Below, in pieces: positions 8,137 to 15,041 of a DNA stretch of 15,691 nucleotides. Numbering within the stretch: the stretch's first letter is position 1; each line of letters opens with the position of its first letter. The DNA is taken from assembly GCA_010029175.1 (NCBI GenBank), contig RGNC01000032.1, positions 1 through 15,691 of the forward strand. Reading direction: 5' to 3'. Position numbers and translations under genes: made by a program. The notes under the pieces were generated by a model that had not been told where the DNA came from, did no database searches, and saw only the letters and a list, made by a program, of their open reading frames with translations. Source of the DNA: Synechococcaceae bacterium WB8_1B_136. Lineage in GTDB: Bacteria; Cyanobacteriota; Cyanobacteriia; PCC-6307; Cyanobiaceae.

Positions 8137-8478
8137 CGGGGGTCCGCCCATCCGGCAAAGTCTGCCGATCTGCTCGGCCTCCTCCACCGTGTTGGCAATC
8201 CAAGGGGCCGACACCAAAATCTATTCTTTAACTCACAGGGCGATCCGCCTGGGAGGGCTGGGTCCAATAGGAGCAGGCAGGGGCAGGCCATAGTCTCGGT
8301 TAGACCTTGGAGGGCCACAGGTCTATGCTCAAGAGCAGTCCTGTGCATCGGGGGGCATGGCTCAGGCAGGCAAGAATATGAAGATTTGAAAACCGACGCC
8401 GCGAGTTCCAGAGGCGCTAGTTCACCAGGCTGTTGAACGATGCCCACCAGCCCCAACGAACTTCATGCCGATTAAGCG
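8137..8478. other. 342-base intergenic gap at the composition boundary
   Basis: No convincing gene. At the left end, the minus strand from 8220 to about 8130 is open and reads as a natural peptide (SAPWIANTVEEAEQIGR), reminiscent of the C-terminal region of HpcH/HpaI-type aldolases but bounded by a TAG just upstream; see findings. The middle holds a candidate promoter at 8300-8329. A tiny ORF (MPIKR) at 8465-8482 ends in TGA overlapping the ATG of the next gene, and its frame is open back to about 8389 without a start codon. No inverted repeats, tRNA or IS ends seen. Confidence 0.5.
8300..8329 (+). promoter_or_regulatory. Candidate sigma-70 promoter for the three-gene membrane unit
   Basis: TTAGAC (8300-8305) and TATGCT (8324-8329) are separated by 18 bases, giving a plausible -35/-10 pair about 150 bases before the ATG at 8479. 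The -35 match is modest. It is the best pair I found in the gap, but other AT-rich spots such as GAATAT near 8375 are possible. Confidence 0.25.
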
Positions 8479-9750
8479 ATGAGCAATTCCCAGATCGACA
8501 TCGAGAACCTATACGACTGGCTCGAGCAGCAGCCAGAACTGGCCCATCTGCGGGAGCAAGCAGCTGCCACTCCCTGTGAATATCGTCCTGCCGAGCCCAC
8601 ACCGCAACTCAGGCTCACCACCAATGCGATCAGTGAGCTGCCCTCCGGCAACACCGGGGTGATTGCAAAGCTCTGGGAAATCATCTGGGTGCCAGGGCGC
8701 AACATGCGCGGCAAAGCGTTTTCAACTCCAGAACTGGATGCATCGCTGAGCTCGGTCGCAAAGCTCATGTGCATCTCAACGCTGTGGGACTTTGTCACCA
8801 CCATTCCACTGTTCAGCTTCAGCCTTGGCCTATTTGGTGCAGCATCAGTGCCGGCTGGAACAGCTCTTTCATTCATCCTGCTCTGGGCATCAAATGTTGC
8901 CGGCGAAAATGCAACTGACCGCAGGCCGAGGCATGCTGCAAAGGCCAATTGGAGCCTTGCCGCATTCGTTCTTCTTGGTACCGCCAAAACACTGACCTCG
9001 GGCGTCGGCGTTGACCTTATGATTGGCAATCGAGCGGTCGCGGCTGGCTATGCCGAAAAGCTTGCAGTAACAAAACTCGCTGAAGACCGTGCCAATCTTA
9101 AAAAACAGAGCCAGCCAGACAGCAATCTTGTTGCCGCCACACAACGCTGCGAAGAGCTTCAGACTCAAATGCAGGAGCTTGGTAAAAACAGGGCCGCTAA
9201 CGACGCTCAGTACGTATCTATACTTGTACAAGCCAACGGAACATTCGCGGATAATAAAACAGATAAAAGCCTGTCAAGCGAGGAGCTTAGCAAGAAATAC
9301 AGTCTATCAAAGGGGGTTTGCGTCTACAAGCAGGCCTTGAATGACTTGCAAAAACAAAAAACTCTTCCCTACTTAAATTCGATCGAGAAAAGAGAAAAAG
9401 AGCAGAAAGCCCTCCCTCCCCTCGAATATCTTGAGAAATTTGAGCCCAGCATATTCAAAGAGCACTTCAGAAGTAATGGTGACTCAATTGAGTGGGTGAA
9501 CGGCTCGGAAGCTGTTGGAGAAGCTACTGATCAATTTTACAAGAAACTACTCGCTGGAGAGCTAGGCCTCCTCGGCTTCTCCCTGTTTACCTTCGCTATA
9601 TCAGTCATCTTGACCGGAGCAGCGTCGGTCATGTTGTACATGATAGGGAAAAATCCTCAGGTACAGGCCTCATTCACCGGAGACCTCGAGAGATACCGAA
9701 ACAACAGGCTCTCGGACTATGAAAAGCTCGCCAAGCAGGAGGAGGCTTGA
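8479..9750 (+). CDS. Multi-span membrane protein of unknown function (423 aa)
   Basis: No family recognised. Layout: a soluble N-terminus of about 95 residues; two or three hydrophobic segments (about 98-120, 122-142 and 158-181); a long hydrophilic, lysine/glutamate-rich middle (about 190-355) with helical, coiled-coil-like stretches such as QRCEELQTQMQELGKNR; one strong membrane segment (about 362-390, LGLLGFSLFTFAISVILTG...); and a short charged tail. This topology would place the central region on one side of the membrane between anchors. AT-richer than the biotin genes and uses more AAA, ATA and AGA codons. No good Shine-Dalgarno at the ATG (8479); a five-codon ORF overlaps it as ATGA. 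First gene of a tight plus-strand unit with the next two genes. Confidence 0.8.
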   Translation: MSNSQIDIENLYDWLEQQPELAHLREQAAATPCEYRPAEPTPQLRLTTNAISELPSGNTGVIAKLWEIIWVPGRNMRGKAFSTPELDASLSSVAKLMCISTLWDFVTTIPLFSFSLGLFGAASVPAGTALSFILLWASNVAGENATDRRPRHAAKANWSLAAFVLLGTAKTLTSGVGVDLMIGNRAVAAGYAEKLAVTKLAEDRANLKKQSQPDSNLVAATQRCEELQTQMQELGKNRAANDAQYVSILVQANGTFADNKTDKSLSSEELSKKYSLSKGVCVYKQALNDLQKQKTLPYLNSIEKREKEQKALPPLEYLEKFEPSIFKEHFRSNGDSIEWVNGSEAVGEATDQFYKKLLAGELGLLGFSLFTFAISVILTGAASVMLYMIGKNPQVQASFTGDLERYRNNRLSDYEKLAKQEEA

Positions 9751-9753
9751 TCA

Positions 9754-10194
9754 ATGGCCTGGATTTCATTCGACAACAGATCCGCTGAGCTGCGCAGCGC
9801 CATCGAGGCGAAAGTTGCTGGCACCAACACCTCCCCACCAGCCTTCTATGACGCGAATGAGCTGGGCTTGCTGGATGACGCGGCGCTGCTTGCCTGGCTA
9901 GGTCAGGACCCAGTCGATCAGGAGTTTGCCGTCGAGCCAACCGAGGCCCCCGCCACCATTTCCTCTGCGGAACCACAGCGAGAAGAAGATCTGTATGTGG
10001 TCAAGACCTTGGGCTGGCTGATGCAAAACGCCAACACACTGGAGGACAAGGTGATCGCCAGAAAGCGCTATCGCGCGATGCTGTTCGACCTTTGGAGAAA
10101 GTACATGGCCCAGACGGGCGAAACCTGGTACCCGCCGCTGAGAGAAGACCTATGGGAAAGGTACCAGTTTGACAACGGAATCATCTCCGACTAG
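9754..10194 (+). CDS. Small acidic hypothetical protein (146 aa)
   Basis: No family recognised and no membrane segment or signal peptide. The N-terminal half is acidic (ELGLLDDAALLAWLGQDPVDQE), with a Pro/Glu/Ala-rich linker about 60-77. The C-terminal half is helical and aromatic-rich (KTLGWLMQNANTLEDKV, YRAMLFDLWRKYM, then WYPPLREDLWERYQF), which suggests a protein-binding domain. The start is clear: GGAGG at 9741-9745, eight bases before ATG 9754, within the end of the preceding gene, whose stop is only three bases upstream. It is thus co-expressed with the membrane protein before it and is a likely cytosolic partner. Function unknown. Confidence 0.8.
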   Translation: MAWISFDNRSAELRSAIEAKVAGTNTSPPAFYDANELGLLDDAALLAWLGQDPVDQEFAVEPTEAPATISSAEPQREEDLYVVKTLGWLMQNANTLEDKVIARKRYRAMLFDLWRKYMAQTGETWYPPLREDLWERYQFDNGIISD

Positions 10195-10214
10195 TTCATA
10201 TCCGGAGATCAATA

Positions 10215-10778
10215 ATGACGATATCCAAGGCAGCTGGTTCATGGATTGGGTTCGCTTTGATCGGGGGAGGCCTTTACCTAGCGGCCACCCCCTACATCAG
10301 CATCAACCAATTTCGTGAAGCCCTTCAGCAGCGCGATCTACCGGCCATAGAAAGCCACGTTGACTTTCCGTCCGTCAGAGAATCCCTGAAGGAGCAGCTC
10401 AAAGCCAAGCTTGTTGAGGAGATTGCCAAACAGTCGGAAGGCGAGAGCTGGGTGAATTTGGGCTTAGGAGCCCTTGGCTATGCCATCGCTGAGCCGATGA
10501 TTGATGCCGCCGTGAATGCTTATGTTTCACCTGCAGGCCTTAAAGCACTGATGGCCGGCTCGCAGCCCGAGATGCCGAGCGGATTGCAGACTGCCGCCCC
10601 CACAAATCCAGCTGACAGCGGTGGAACGGCAGCTTCAGACGTGCAGTTGTCTTACAAGACGCCCAACCTTGTTGTGATCAGCGCCCGAGATACATCTCCA
10701 CCGAACCAGACCATCAAGTTCAATTTTGAGCGCCATAATCTGGTAAACTGGAGGCTGACCTCCATCTCCCTGCCGTAG
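10215..10778 (+). CDS. DUF2939 family protein, membrane-anchored or exported (187 aa)
   Basis: The N-terminus has one hydrophobic segment (about 9-30, ending in YLAATPYISI) followed by the DUF2939 hallmark: a short helix FREALQQRDLPAIE, then VDFPSVRESLKEQLKAKL (49-66). A second helical hydrophobic block (82-104) and a Pro/Ser/Thr/Ala-rich linker (about 117-142) precede a C-terminal beta-type domain with NLVVISARD and FERHNLVNWRLTSI. DUF2939 proteins are small envelope proteins of unknown role. No lipobox is visible; the segment could be an uncleaved anchor. Start supported by GGAGA at 10204-10208, six bases before the ATG. It closes the three-gene unit, 20 bases after the previous gene, and converges with the AAA+ gene. 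Confidence 0.85.
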   Translation: MTISKAAGSWIGFALIGGGLYLAATPYISINQFREALQQRDLPAIESHVDFPSVRESLKEQLKAKLVEEIAKQSEGESWVNLGLGALGYAIAEPMIDAAVNAYVSPAGLKALMAGSQPEMPSGLQTAAPTNPADSGGTAASDVQLSYKTPNLVVISARDTSPPNQTIKFNFERHNLVNWRLTSISLP

Positions 10779-10784
10779 GCGTCT

Positions 10785-10797
10785 GCCGCGAAGCGGC
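10785..10797. terminator. Short hairpin between convergent genes, possible bidirectional terminator
   Basis: GCCGC-GAA-GCGGC forms a perfect five-base stem with a three-base loop in the 30-base gap between the DUF2939 gene and the convergent AAA+ gene. A wider CTGCC (10783-10787)/GGCAG (10802-10806) pairing is an alternative. There is no T-run, so intrinsic termination is doubtful. Confidence 0.3.
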
Positions 10798-10808
10798 GCG
10801 GGGCAGCC

Positions 10809-13100
10809 TTATTGCCCCAATCCAGCAACGTCTTCTGCGGTCACGGTGGATAGCTGCTCAACCGTCAGGGCGGCAGGGTTTTGGTTCATCAGCCGGTTTG
10901 CTTGGTTGCCCCTCACCGCCTCAAAGAGCTTTCTGATGCTGCGGCCATTGGCAAACGCACGGCCTTCGCGCTCGGCCAGCGATTCAATAACACCGGCGAG
11001 TTGCCCCGACGCCTCGGGGCTGAGTGTCAGCCCCTGCTTGGTGAGCATTGACTGCAGGATCTGCTGCAATTCCGCAGGGCTGTAATCGCGGAAGCTGATT
11101 GTTTTGGTGAATCTTGAGCGCAGCCCCGGATTGCTCTCCAGAAATGCCTCCATTTCATCGGGGTAGCCAGCGGCAATCACAACCAAGTCGTTGCGATGGT
11201 CTTCCATCAGCTTCAGCAGCGTGTCAATGGCCTCTTGACCCACGTGAGCATCGGACACGTCGCTGCAGAGGCTGTAGGCCTCGTCGATGAACAGGACTCC
11301 CCCCAGCGCTGCTTCGACGACCTGCTGAACCTTGAGCGCGGTCTGCCCTACGTAACCAGCCACAAGCCCCGATCGGTCCACCTCGATCACCTGGCCTTGC
11401 CGGCAATGGCCGATGCGATGCAGCTCCCTGGCAAAGATCCGCGCAACCGTTGTTTTGCCTGTGCCGGGATTACCCGCAAACACCAGGTGACAGCCAACCT
11501 CCATGGCTGGCAGGTTCTTCTCCTGCCGCAGCTTTTGCATCTTCACCAAGTTCAAGAGCGTGTTGAGTTCTTGCTTGACGTCATCGACACCAACCAGCTG
11601 TTCAAGCTCCGCAAGCGGAACCTGTTCGCCGGTTGCAGCTGCTACCCCGGGATCGTCGAAAGGAAGATCATGGGCATGGATGGTTGTGTGGTCATCCTTG
11701 GTTCTGGCCGCCAGATCGGCGAGTCTTGAGGCCTGGCGGGTCAGGGTAGCTTCAAACAAGTTGCGCACCTCCCGTGCATTGCCAAAGCCCTTCCTGCGCC
11801 TAGCATGGACCTGCTCAATCAGCTGCGGCAACTTCAACTTGGCCTCATCGTTGAACTGGAAGGAGCTCGCACTGGCCATACCAAGGAAGATCTGCTCGAG
11901 CTCGCTCTTGCTGTAATCCGGAAAGACAATGAACCTGGTGAACCTTGAGCGCAGGCCTGGATTGGCATCAATGAAGCGCAGCATCTCCTGGTGGTAGCCA
12001 GCTGCAATCACCAGGATGTCATCACGGTTGTTTTCCATGAAGGCAAGGATCGTATCCATTGCCTCCTGCGCAAATGGATCATCATCACCGCCCTCTGGGG
12101 TCAGTGCGTAGGCCTCATCAAGGAACAGCACACCTCCCAGTGCCTCCTCCAAAACCTCCTGCGTCTTGATCGCGGTCTGTCCCAGGTAGCCGCCAATCAA
12201 GTCGGCCCTACACACTTCTGTGAAGTGGCCCTTGCTCAGCCAACCGAGCTGTTTCATCATCTCGCCCACCTGGCGGGCCACGGTTGTCTTTCCGGTTCCT
12301 GGATTGCCGGTGAACACCATGTGGAAGCCAGCCTTCTGCACCCCAAGGCCCAGGCTTTTGCGCTCTTCTTGCATCAGGCAGAACTGCACCAAGTCCTCGA
12401 GCTGCTGCTTCACGGACTCCATTCCGATCAGCTTGTTGATGTTGTTCATCAACAGCTTCAGCTGCTGTTCAGGGCTCTTCCCTTTGAGTGCAGGATCCTT
12501 GCCGCTGTTCACCGCCCGCGTTTGGCCGCTCTCGGCTGACGGATCAGGATCCACGGCGTCGCCGGTGTGTTGGGCAACCAGCTCCAGCAGCGAGATGGGT
12601 GTTGCGGGGGCGCTGCTGGCGGACTCCACGCTCTGCTCCAGGCCTTTGCCAAAGGCTCCAATGAGCAGGGTGGAGCGGGTTTTCGAGCGCTCCATGGCGA
12701 TGCAGAACAGTTCAACCAGCCCCAGCAGGGTGTCGGCATAATTGCCCAGCGGGTCTTCTGGCTCGCCCGAGTATTGCTGATAGAGCTCACGCACAGCCTC
12801 CTGCACCCGTAGAAAGCGCTGATCGAGCTTGGCGTTGAGGTCTCGCAGCTGCAGGCTGCTGTAGCTCGTTGCCGCCATCAGGGTGCCCAGGTCTTTGCCA
12901 GGCAGATAGGCGCGCAACAGGGCCTGATACAGGTTGACGGCCCCTTCGTTCAGCGCATCCTTCTCGCGCGCGACCAACTCAAAAGCAACCGTGATCGACG
13001 TGGCAATGATCCCTGTGTGATCGCCCAGCAGAACGGGGAGCTGCCGAAGGATCGGATGATCAGCGGCAAATTGATTTGCGTCTGTCGTTGGATTGCTCAT
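10809..13100 (-). CDS. Tandem AAA+ ATPase of the CbbX/SpoVK (CfxQ) type (763 aa)
   Basis: Two complete AAA+ modules follow a helical N-terminal domain of about 215 residues that I do not recognise. Module 1 (about 225-485): Walker A GNPGTGKTT (265-273), pore-loop segment GGYLGQTA (303-310), Walker B VLFLDEAYAL (324-333), and NPGLRSRF (380-387). Module 2 (about 498-763): Walker A GNPGTGKTT (543-551), AGYVGQTA (581-588), VLFIDEAYSL (602-611), NPGLRSRF (657-664). Both keep the Walker lysine and the DE of Walker B, so both look able to hydrolyse ATP. In CbbX, the Rubisco activase of red-type systems, the YxG loop contacts a threaded peptide; by analogy this protein may unfold or remodel partners. 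Rubisco activation is not implied, as the Rubisco genes are not here and the double-module form resembles SpoVK/EccA-like relatives. Convergent with the three-gene membrane unit. A GATAAT box lies upstream at 13134-13139. Confidence 0.92.
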   Translation of the reverse strand: MSNPTTDANQFAADHPILRQLPVLLGDHTGIIATSITVAFELVAREKDALNEGAVNLYQALLRAYLPGKDLGTLMAATSYSSLQLRDLNAKLDQRFLRVQEAVRELYQQYSGEPEDPLGNYADTLLGLVELFCIAMERSKTRSTLLIGAFGKGLEQSVESASSAPATPISLLELVAQHTGDAVDPDPSAESGQTRAVNSGKDPALKGKSPEQQLKLLMNNINKLIGMESVKQQLEDLVQFCLMQEERKSLGLGVQKAGFHMVFTGNPGTGKTTVARQVGEMMKQLGWLSKGHFTEVCRADLIGGYLGQTAIKTQEVLEEALGGVLFLDEAYALTPEGGDDDPFAQEAMDTILAFMENNRDDILVIAAGYHQEMLRFIDANPGLRSRFTRFIVFPDYSKSELEQIFLGMASASSFQFNDEAKLKLPQLIEQVHARRRKGFGNAREVRNLFEATLTRQASRLADLAARTKDDHTTIHAHDLPFDDPGVAAATGEQVPLAELEQLVGVDDVKQELNTLLNLVKMQKLRQEKNLPAMEVGCHLVFAGNPGTGKTTVARIFARELHRIGHCRQGQVIEVDRSGLVAGYVGQTALKVQQVVEAALGGVLFIDEAYSLCSDVSDAHVGQEAIDTLLKLMEDHRNDLVVIAAGYPDEMEAFLESNPGLRSRFTKTISFRDYSPAELQQILQSMLTKQGLTLSPEASGQLAGVIESLAEREGRAFANGRSIRKLFEAVRGNQANRLMNQNPAALTVEQLSTVTAEDVAGLGQ

Positions 13101-13133
13101 CTGAGGTCTCGTTGCTCTGCGTCTTGATTGGTC

Positions 13134-13139
13134 ATTATC
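13134..13139 (-). promoter_or_regulatory. Candidate -10 box (GATAAT) for the AAA+ gene
   Basis: GATAAT on the minus strand, 34 bases before the AAA+ start codon at 13100. The region 17 bases upstream has no good -35 match, so an activator or a weak promoter would be needed. Confidence 0.25.
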
Positions 13140-13146
13140 AGGTTGG

Positions 13147-13370
13147 ATGCTGGTGAGGAACCAGCTTTCCCTTGAACTGAGCGCCGATCTGCCGGTGAAG
13201 GGTTATCTGGTTGGAATTGGCCGTCAGGAGCATGTCGGCCCCTTGGAGCTGCAGCTGTGCTCTGCGAAGTGCGCACGGGCAGCTTTGCGGCGTCTGAGGC
13301 ACGGATTGAACGCCGTTTTGAGCTTGCGGATGATCTGCTCGGCTGTGTGAATGGCTGGCTGACGATGTAG
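13147..13370 (+). pseudogene. Possible frameshifted remnant of a small plus-strand gene
   Basis: The frame starting at 13147 reads plausibly at first (NQLSLELSADLPVKGYLVGI, then GRQEHVGPLELQL) but becomes Arg/Ala-rich and unnatural after about 13255. Another frame, from GTG 13269 to TAG 13370, reads plausibly as SFAASEARIERRFELADD followed by LLGCVNGWLTM. The two halves in different frames suggest one frameshift near 13255-13270. I recognise no family, and chance in GC-rich DNA is possible. Confidence 0.2.
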
Positions 13371-13496
13371 CATAGAATAAGGCGTTAGAGTTGTGCAATG
13401 GTTGCATGGCTTGCAGGGACCTTCGCCCATGGCGTCCAGGGCTGCTGATACCCACGGGGCTGAACCAGCAGAGGGCCTCGGCAATCAGGCCTATGC

Positions 13497-13502
13497 GATA
13501 AT
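13497..13502 (+). promoter_or_regulatory. Candidate -10 box (GATAAT) for the TY-Chap gene
   Basis: GATAAT at 13497-13502, 27 bases before the ATG at 13530, would give a short leader. No convincing -35 box lies 16-18 bases upstream. Confidence 0.25.
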
Positions 13503-13529
13503 CAGACGCAATCACCTGAATTCAAGACA

Positions 13530-14003
13530 ATGGCCGACGACGAACTGAGCTACCAAGGCGCGAGCCGGGAAGTCTTGGAGGACATCCTGAAACGCGCCAT
13601 TGCGATCCTGTCAGACAAAAAGCCGGAGGATGTCGATCCAGCCAGCAATGGCGACTATGTTGTGGTTGGGGAAAGTGCCGGCATCATTGTTACCATCGAG
13701 ACCGATCCATCCGCTCTTGTCTTTAGAGCGATTCTAGTCGATGGAGTCAAGGAAAGCGCCGCTCTTTTGGCGTTGGTCAATGAAATCAACATAGATATCG
13801 CGATTGGTCAAATCTACTTCTACAGCGAAGATTCACAGATCAAGTATTATTATAAGTATCCCGCAGAGAATCCAAGCCCACAACTCGTTTCCTCTATCAT
13901 TAGCGAAATGTGCGACGAGGCAGACCTCTATGACGATCGATTAAAGGTAAGGCTTGGAGGCGAGCGCTTTATCGAGCAATCGGATGATGAGATAGATGTC
14001 TAG
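13530..14003 (+). CDS. YbjN / type III secretion chaperone-like (TY-Chap) domain protein (157 aa)
   Basis: Small acidic cytosolic protein. The fold pattern fits the YbjN/CesT group: an N-terminal helix (SREVLEDILKRAIAIL), strands IIVTIETD and VFRAILVDGV, the typical KESAALLALVNEINIDI helix (75-91), a strand pair GQIYFYSED and QIKYYYKYPAEN (93-113), and a C-terminal helix (PQLVSSIISEMCDEADLYDD). The segment with LLALVNEIN, then the PAEN turn and the DEADLYDD helix, is characteristic. Proteins of this group are thought to bind peptides or act as chaperones, often beside AAA+, VWA or peptidase genes. Strongly acidic tail (EQSDDEIDV). Weak Shine-Dalgarno. Divergent from the AAA+ gene and convergent with the protease gene. 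A weak AATGC/GCATT stem (14022-14043) with a T-run at 14050-14054 may end transcription. I am fairly sure of the fold group, not of the partner. Confidence 0.75.
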   Translation: MADDELSYQGASREVLEDILKRAIAILSDKKPEDVDPASNGDYVVVGESAGIIVTIETDPSALVFRAILVDGVKESAALLALVNEINIDIAIGQIYFYSEDSQIKYYYKYPAENPSPQLVSSIISEMCDEADLYDDRLKVRLGGERFIEQSDDEIDV

Positions 14004-14063
14004 GCGCAACACAGTTCATGCAATGCGGACGGCGAAGAGCATTCTAGGATTTTTCTCTGGCGG

Positions 14064-14954
14064 TCAAGATTTAGCCTTGGCCGTCACCTCCACTGTCTTT
14101 CTCTCTCCATTGCGCTCGATCAAAACACCAACTTGCTGATTCACTGTTTCTCTGCCCAGCGCGCGGATCACATCCACCCGTCTTGAGATCGATCGACCAT
14201 TGATCTCAATCAGGATATCTCCGCTCTGCAGCGAAGATTGATCAGTATCCTTAACCTTGCGCACGCTAATCAATTGCTGGATTCCGCTTTTGCCGCATTG
14301 CTGAAGTACGGCGATGGAAATACCAAGACTGGCGCGCAAGATGCTGCCGTGCTGTTCAAGTTCAGGCACCAGCGCAGCAATCGTTTCAGCGGGTACCGCC
14401 ATATTGACTGTCTCAGCAGGGCCGAGGGTATTCATTCCTACAACACGACCCTGGATATTTACCAGTGGCCCCCCTGAGTTGCCTGGGTTGACAGAAGCAT
14501 CCGTTTGAATCATTTCCTCTATCACGATCCCATCGGCTTGACGGATCTGACGAGAGATGCCACTGATGATTCCCAGGCTGGCGGATTCGCGATAGCAATG
14601 GGGAGATCCTATTGCTACGCAAAGCTCGCCAATCCTTGGCTGCTCAGGCTCCAACTCCAAGGGGCTGCCATTGAGCTCGGCAACGCGGATCAGCGCGATG
14701 TCGTTTTCTGGATCACTGCCGATCAGCGTTCCTTCTATCCCTGCACGTCCGACAGGGCTGATCGTGACCGGATTGGACATGCCTTCAATCACATGGTGGT
14801 TGGTTACCACCAGATCCGGTGCATAGATCCAGCCAGAACCTTGGCTGCTCTCCGAAAGATCCTTGCTGTATCCCTCAATCGTCACCGTGGAGGGCAGTAC
14901 ACGATGGATCAGGCCTGTGAGTTCTTTATTAAAAGCTTGCAGTGCCGTGGTCAT
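14064..14954 (-). CDS. Trypsin-like (S1C, HtrA/Deg-type) serine peptidase with PDZ domain, no signal peptide
   Basis: Serine endopeptidase of 296 residues. The protease domain (about 15-200) has the full catalytic triad: H54 in VTNHHVIEG, D85 in ENDIALI and S160 in NPGNSGGPLV. A PDZ-like domain (about 205-293) follows, with GDILIEINGR (245-254) as its hallmark. Unlike the usual Deg/HtrA proteases of cyanobacteria, it starts MTTALQAFNKELTGLIHRVLPS, with no signal peptide or membrane anchor, so it should act in the cytosol. Start supported by AGGAG at 14963-14967, eight bases before the ATG at 14954. It follows the VWA-like gene on the same strand with an 87-base gap, so the two may be co-transcribed. 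Its place next to a TY-Chap gene and an AAA+ gene suggests regulated proteolysis. An upstream plus-strand ORF over 14505-14999 is only its shadow. Confidence 0.93.
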   Translation of the reverse strand: MTTALQAFNKELTGLIHRVLPSTVTIEGYSKDLSESSQGSGWIYAPDLVVTNHHVIEGMSNPVTISPVGRAGIEGTLIGSDPENDIALIRVAELNGSPLELEPEQPRIGELCVAIGSPHCYRESASLGIISGISRQIRQADGIVIEEMIQTDASVNPGNSGGPLVNIQGRVVGMNTLGPAETVNMAVPAETIAALVPELEQHGSILRASLGISIAVLQQCGKSGIQQLISVRKVKDTDQSSLQSGDILIEINGRSISRRVDVIRALGRETVNQQVGVLIERNGERKTVEVTAKAKS

Positions 14955-15041
14955 GCCAAATTCTCCTCAGATGTATGCCAGTACCAGAGCGGTGGCTAAC
15001 GGGGACAGCCTGAATTCTAGATCAACACGGGCCCCGATTGT

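Larger units (their letters stand above)
13101..13529. other. 429-base intergenic gap between divergent AAA+ and TY-Chap genes
   Basis: No well-supported gene. It holds candidate -10 boxes at both ends, directed outward, and a possible decayed plus-strand ORF at 13147-13370. The minus strand is open over 13138-13515 but the product has no recognisable features and would cover both promoters. Confidence 0.5.

Noticed and set aside
5323..8217. 964-codon minus-strand ORF, longer than the helicase it opposes
   Set aside because: It is the antisense shadow of the helicase gene in GC-rich DNA: His/Gln/Leu-rich with no domain, whereas the plus strand has all helicase motifs in order.
8389..8482. 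Short open stretch ending in MPIKR whose TGA overlaps the next ATG, as a possible leader peptide
   Set aside because: No start codon with a Shine-Dalgarno for the longer form, and a five-codon ORF with an ATGA overlap is easily chance.
10809..13100. Reading the AAA+ protein as CbbX, a Rubisco activase
   Set aside because: CbbX is a single AAA+ module next to Rubisco genes; this protein has two modules plus an unrelated N-terminal domain and no Rubisco neighbours.
13138..13515. 125-codon minus-strand ORF in the divergent gap
   Set aside because: Ser/His/Gln-rich, no motif or Shine-Dalgarno, and it would overlay both candidate promoters. Not excluded, but unsupported.
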